Shown one piece after another: positions 63,590 to 64,000 of a DNA stretch of 64,000 nt. This DNA comes from Dendrolimus kikuchii (taxonomy: Eukaryota; Arthropoda; Insecta; Lepidoptera; Lasiocampidae): NCBI GenBank assembly GCA_019925095.2, contig CM034394.1:21128272-21192271 (forward strand). Reading direction: 5' to 3'. The notes under the pieces are model-generated. The model did not search any database. It worked only from the letters and a program-made list of their open reading frames with translations, and was not told the DNA's origin. How positions within the stretch are numbered: position 1 is the stretch's first letter; the number at the start of each line of letters is the position of its first letter. The translations under genes and the position numbers were made by a program.

Positions 63590-63665
63590 TCCACGGGTTG
63601 TCTGGAAGAGATCGCTTTTTAGCCATAAGACCGCCCGTGGTATACGTTACATTAATATTAGATTT
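63590..63665 (+). repeat. Family C fragment
   Basis: GGGTTGTCTGGAAGAGATCG, CATAAGACCGCCCGTGGTAT, without the AATAAA terminus. 3'-truncated. Confidence 0.65.
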
Positions 63666-63669
63666 CTTT

Positions 63670-64000
63670 AAGGCTCCTGTTGCCGACGAAGGTCGAAAGT
63701 GGAATGCAAACGAAATAAATTTTCATTGGTATTTACTGCTCAATAATTTATTTTAAAAAAATATCATAAATATTTACGATATGAGAGGTAACGTGGTTTT
63801 TTTAATATTTTAAGTTAAGAAAAAATAAAAAACAAACGCTAAATCACTTCCAAATTATTGACATAAATCATTTTACTCCTTAAATTTTTATCAACACAAG
63901 ACAAATAAATATCTACATATTTACAAAAGAGAGATAAATAATGTACGTTCATTATTTTTTTAAATATTGCTTTATTATTTATTATTAATATTATTTATTA
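63670..64000. other. No gene recognised
   Basis: Strongly A+T-rich to the window end, finishing in a TTATTATTTATTATTAAT-type stretch. Confidence 0.5.

Noticed and set aside
1..64000. CRISPR arrays, bacterial operons, rRNA genes, viral structural genes
   Set aside because: No regularly spaced repeats with unique spacers, no Shine-Dalgarno-led gene clusters and no rRNA-like blocks. The composition and repeats are those of an insect nuclear genome, and the gypsy element has no env-like ORF.

Overview
The window looks like a repeat-dominated stretch of an insect genome, most likely a moth or butterfly. This is inferred from A+T-rich DNA crowded with families typical of Lepidoptera: RTE- and CR1/L2-like LINE ends with short tandem-repeat tails, tRNA-derived SINEs, hairpin MITEs and degenerate TTAGG repeats. 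I find no convincing host protein-coding gene. Everything with clear coding potential belongs to a transposable element, so the window is probably intergenic or intronic. Lower-case family letters A-K below are my own labels for repeats that recur inside the window.

Layout. 1-330 (-): the start of a LINE endonuclease ORF cut by the window edge. 1-4.1 kb: MITE, SINE and LINE ends. 4,104-9,297: a Tigger/pogo-like DNA transposon with TA target duplication, into which a complete-looking two-ORF Jockey-type LINE (- strand, gag-like ORF1 and endonuclease/reverse transcriptase ORF2) has inserted; the C-terminus of a Tigger-like transposase survives beside it. 9.3-27 kb: a mosaic of LINE relics, SINEs, hairpin elements, a solo LTR and a 2-kb TIR element. 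27,339-28,544: a 5'-truncated LINE with an open 384-codon reverse transcriptase ORF and an 11-bp target duplication. 31,503-36,330 (-): a Ty3/gypsy retrotransposon with apparently identical 200-bp LTRs, primer-binding site, polypurine tract and gag-pol, broken only by a one-base frame offset inside RNase H. 37-49 kb: further LINE tails, (TA)n, an R1-like LINE relic next to degenerate TTAGG repeats, and a second solo LTR. 49-64 kb: sparser repeats, a third solo LTR inside a hairpin element, a relic of a restriction-like-endonuclease LINE, and two CpG-richer patches with promoter-like features (56.36 kb and 60.13 kb), the only candidates for host 5' ends.

Mobilisation logic. Two elements are young enough to be nearly complete (Jockey-type and gypsy). 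Five copies of one RTE-like LINE 3' end lie here with their own 8-12-bp target duplications and TATG-type tails. Short families (A, tRNA SINE B, tRNA SINE G, CR1/L2-like ends C) are non-autonomous or truncated copies that presumably used LINE machinery. Several nested insertions give relative ages.

I saw no CRISPR array, rRNA gene, genuine tRNA gene or prokaryote-like operon. No clearly new biological system is demonstrated. The most interesting leads are the palindromic, Penelope-like family H, the repeated association of families F and A, and the Inr+DPE core-promoter match at 60,127.
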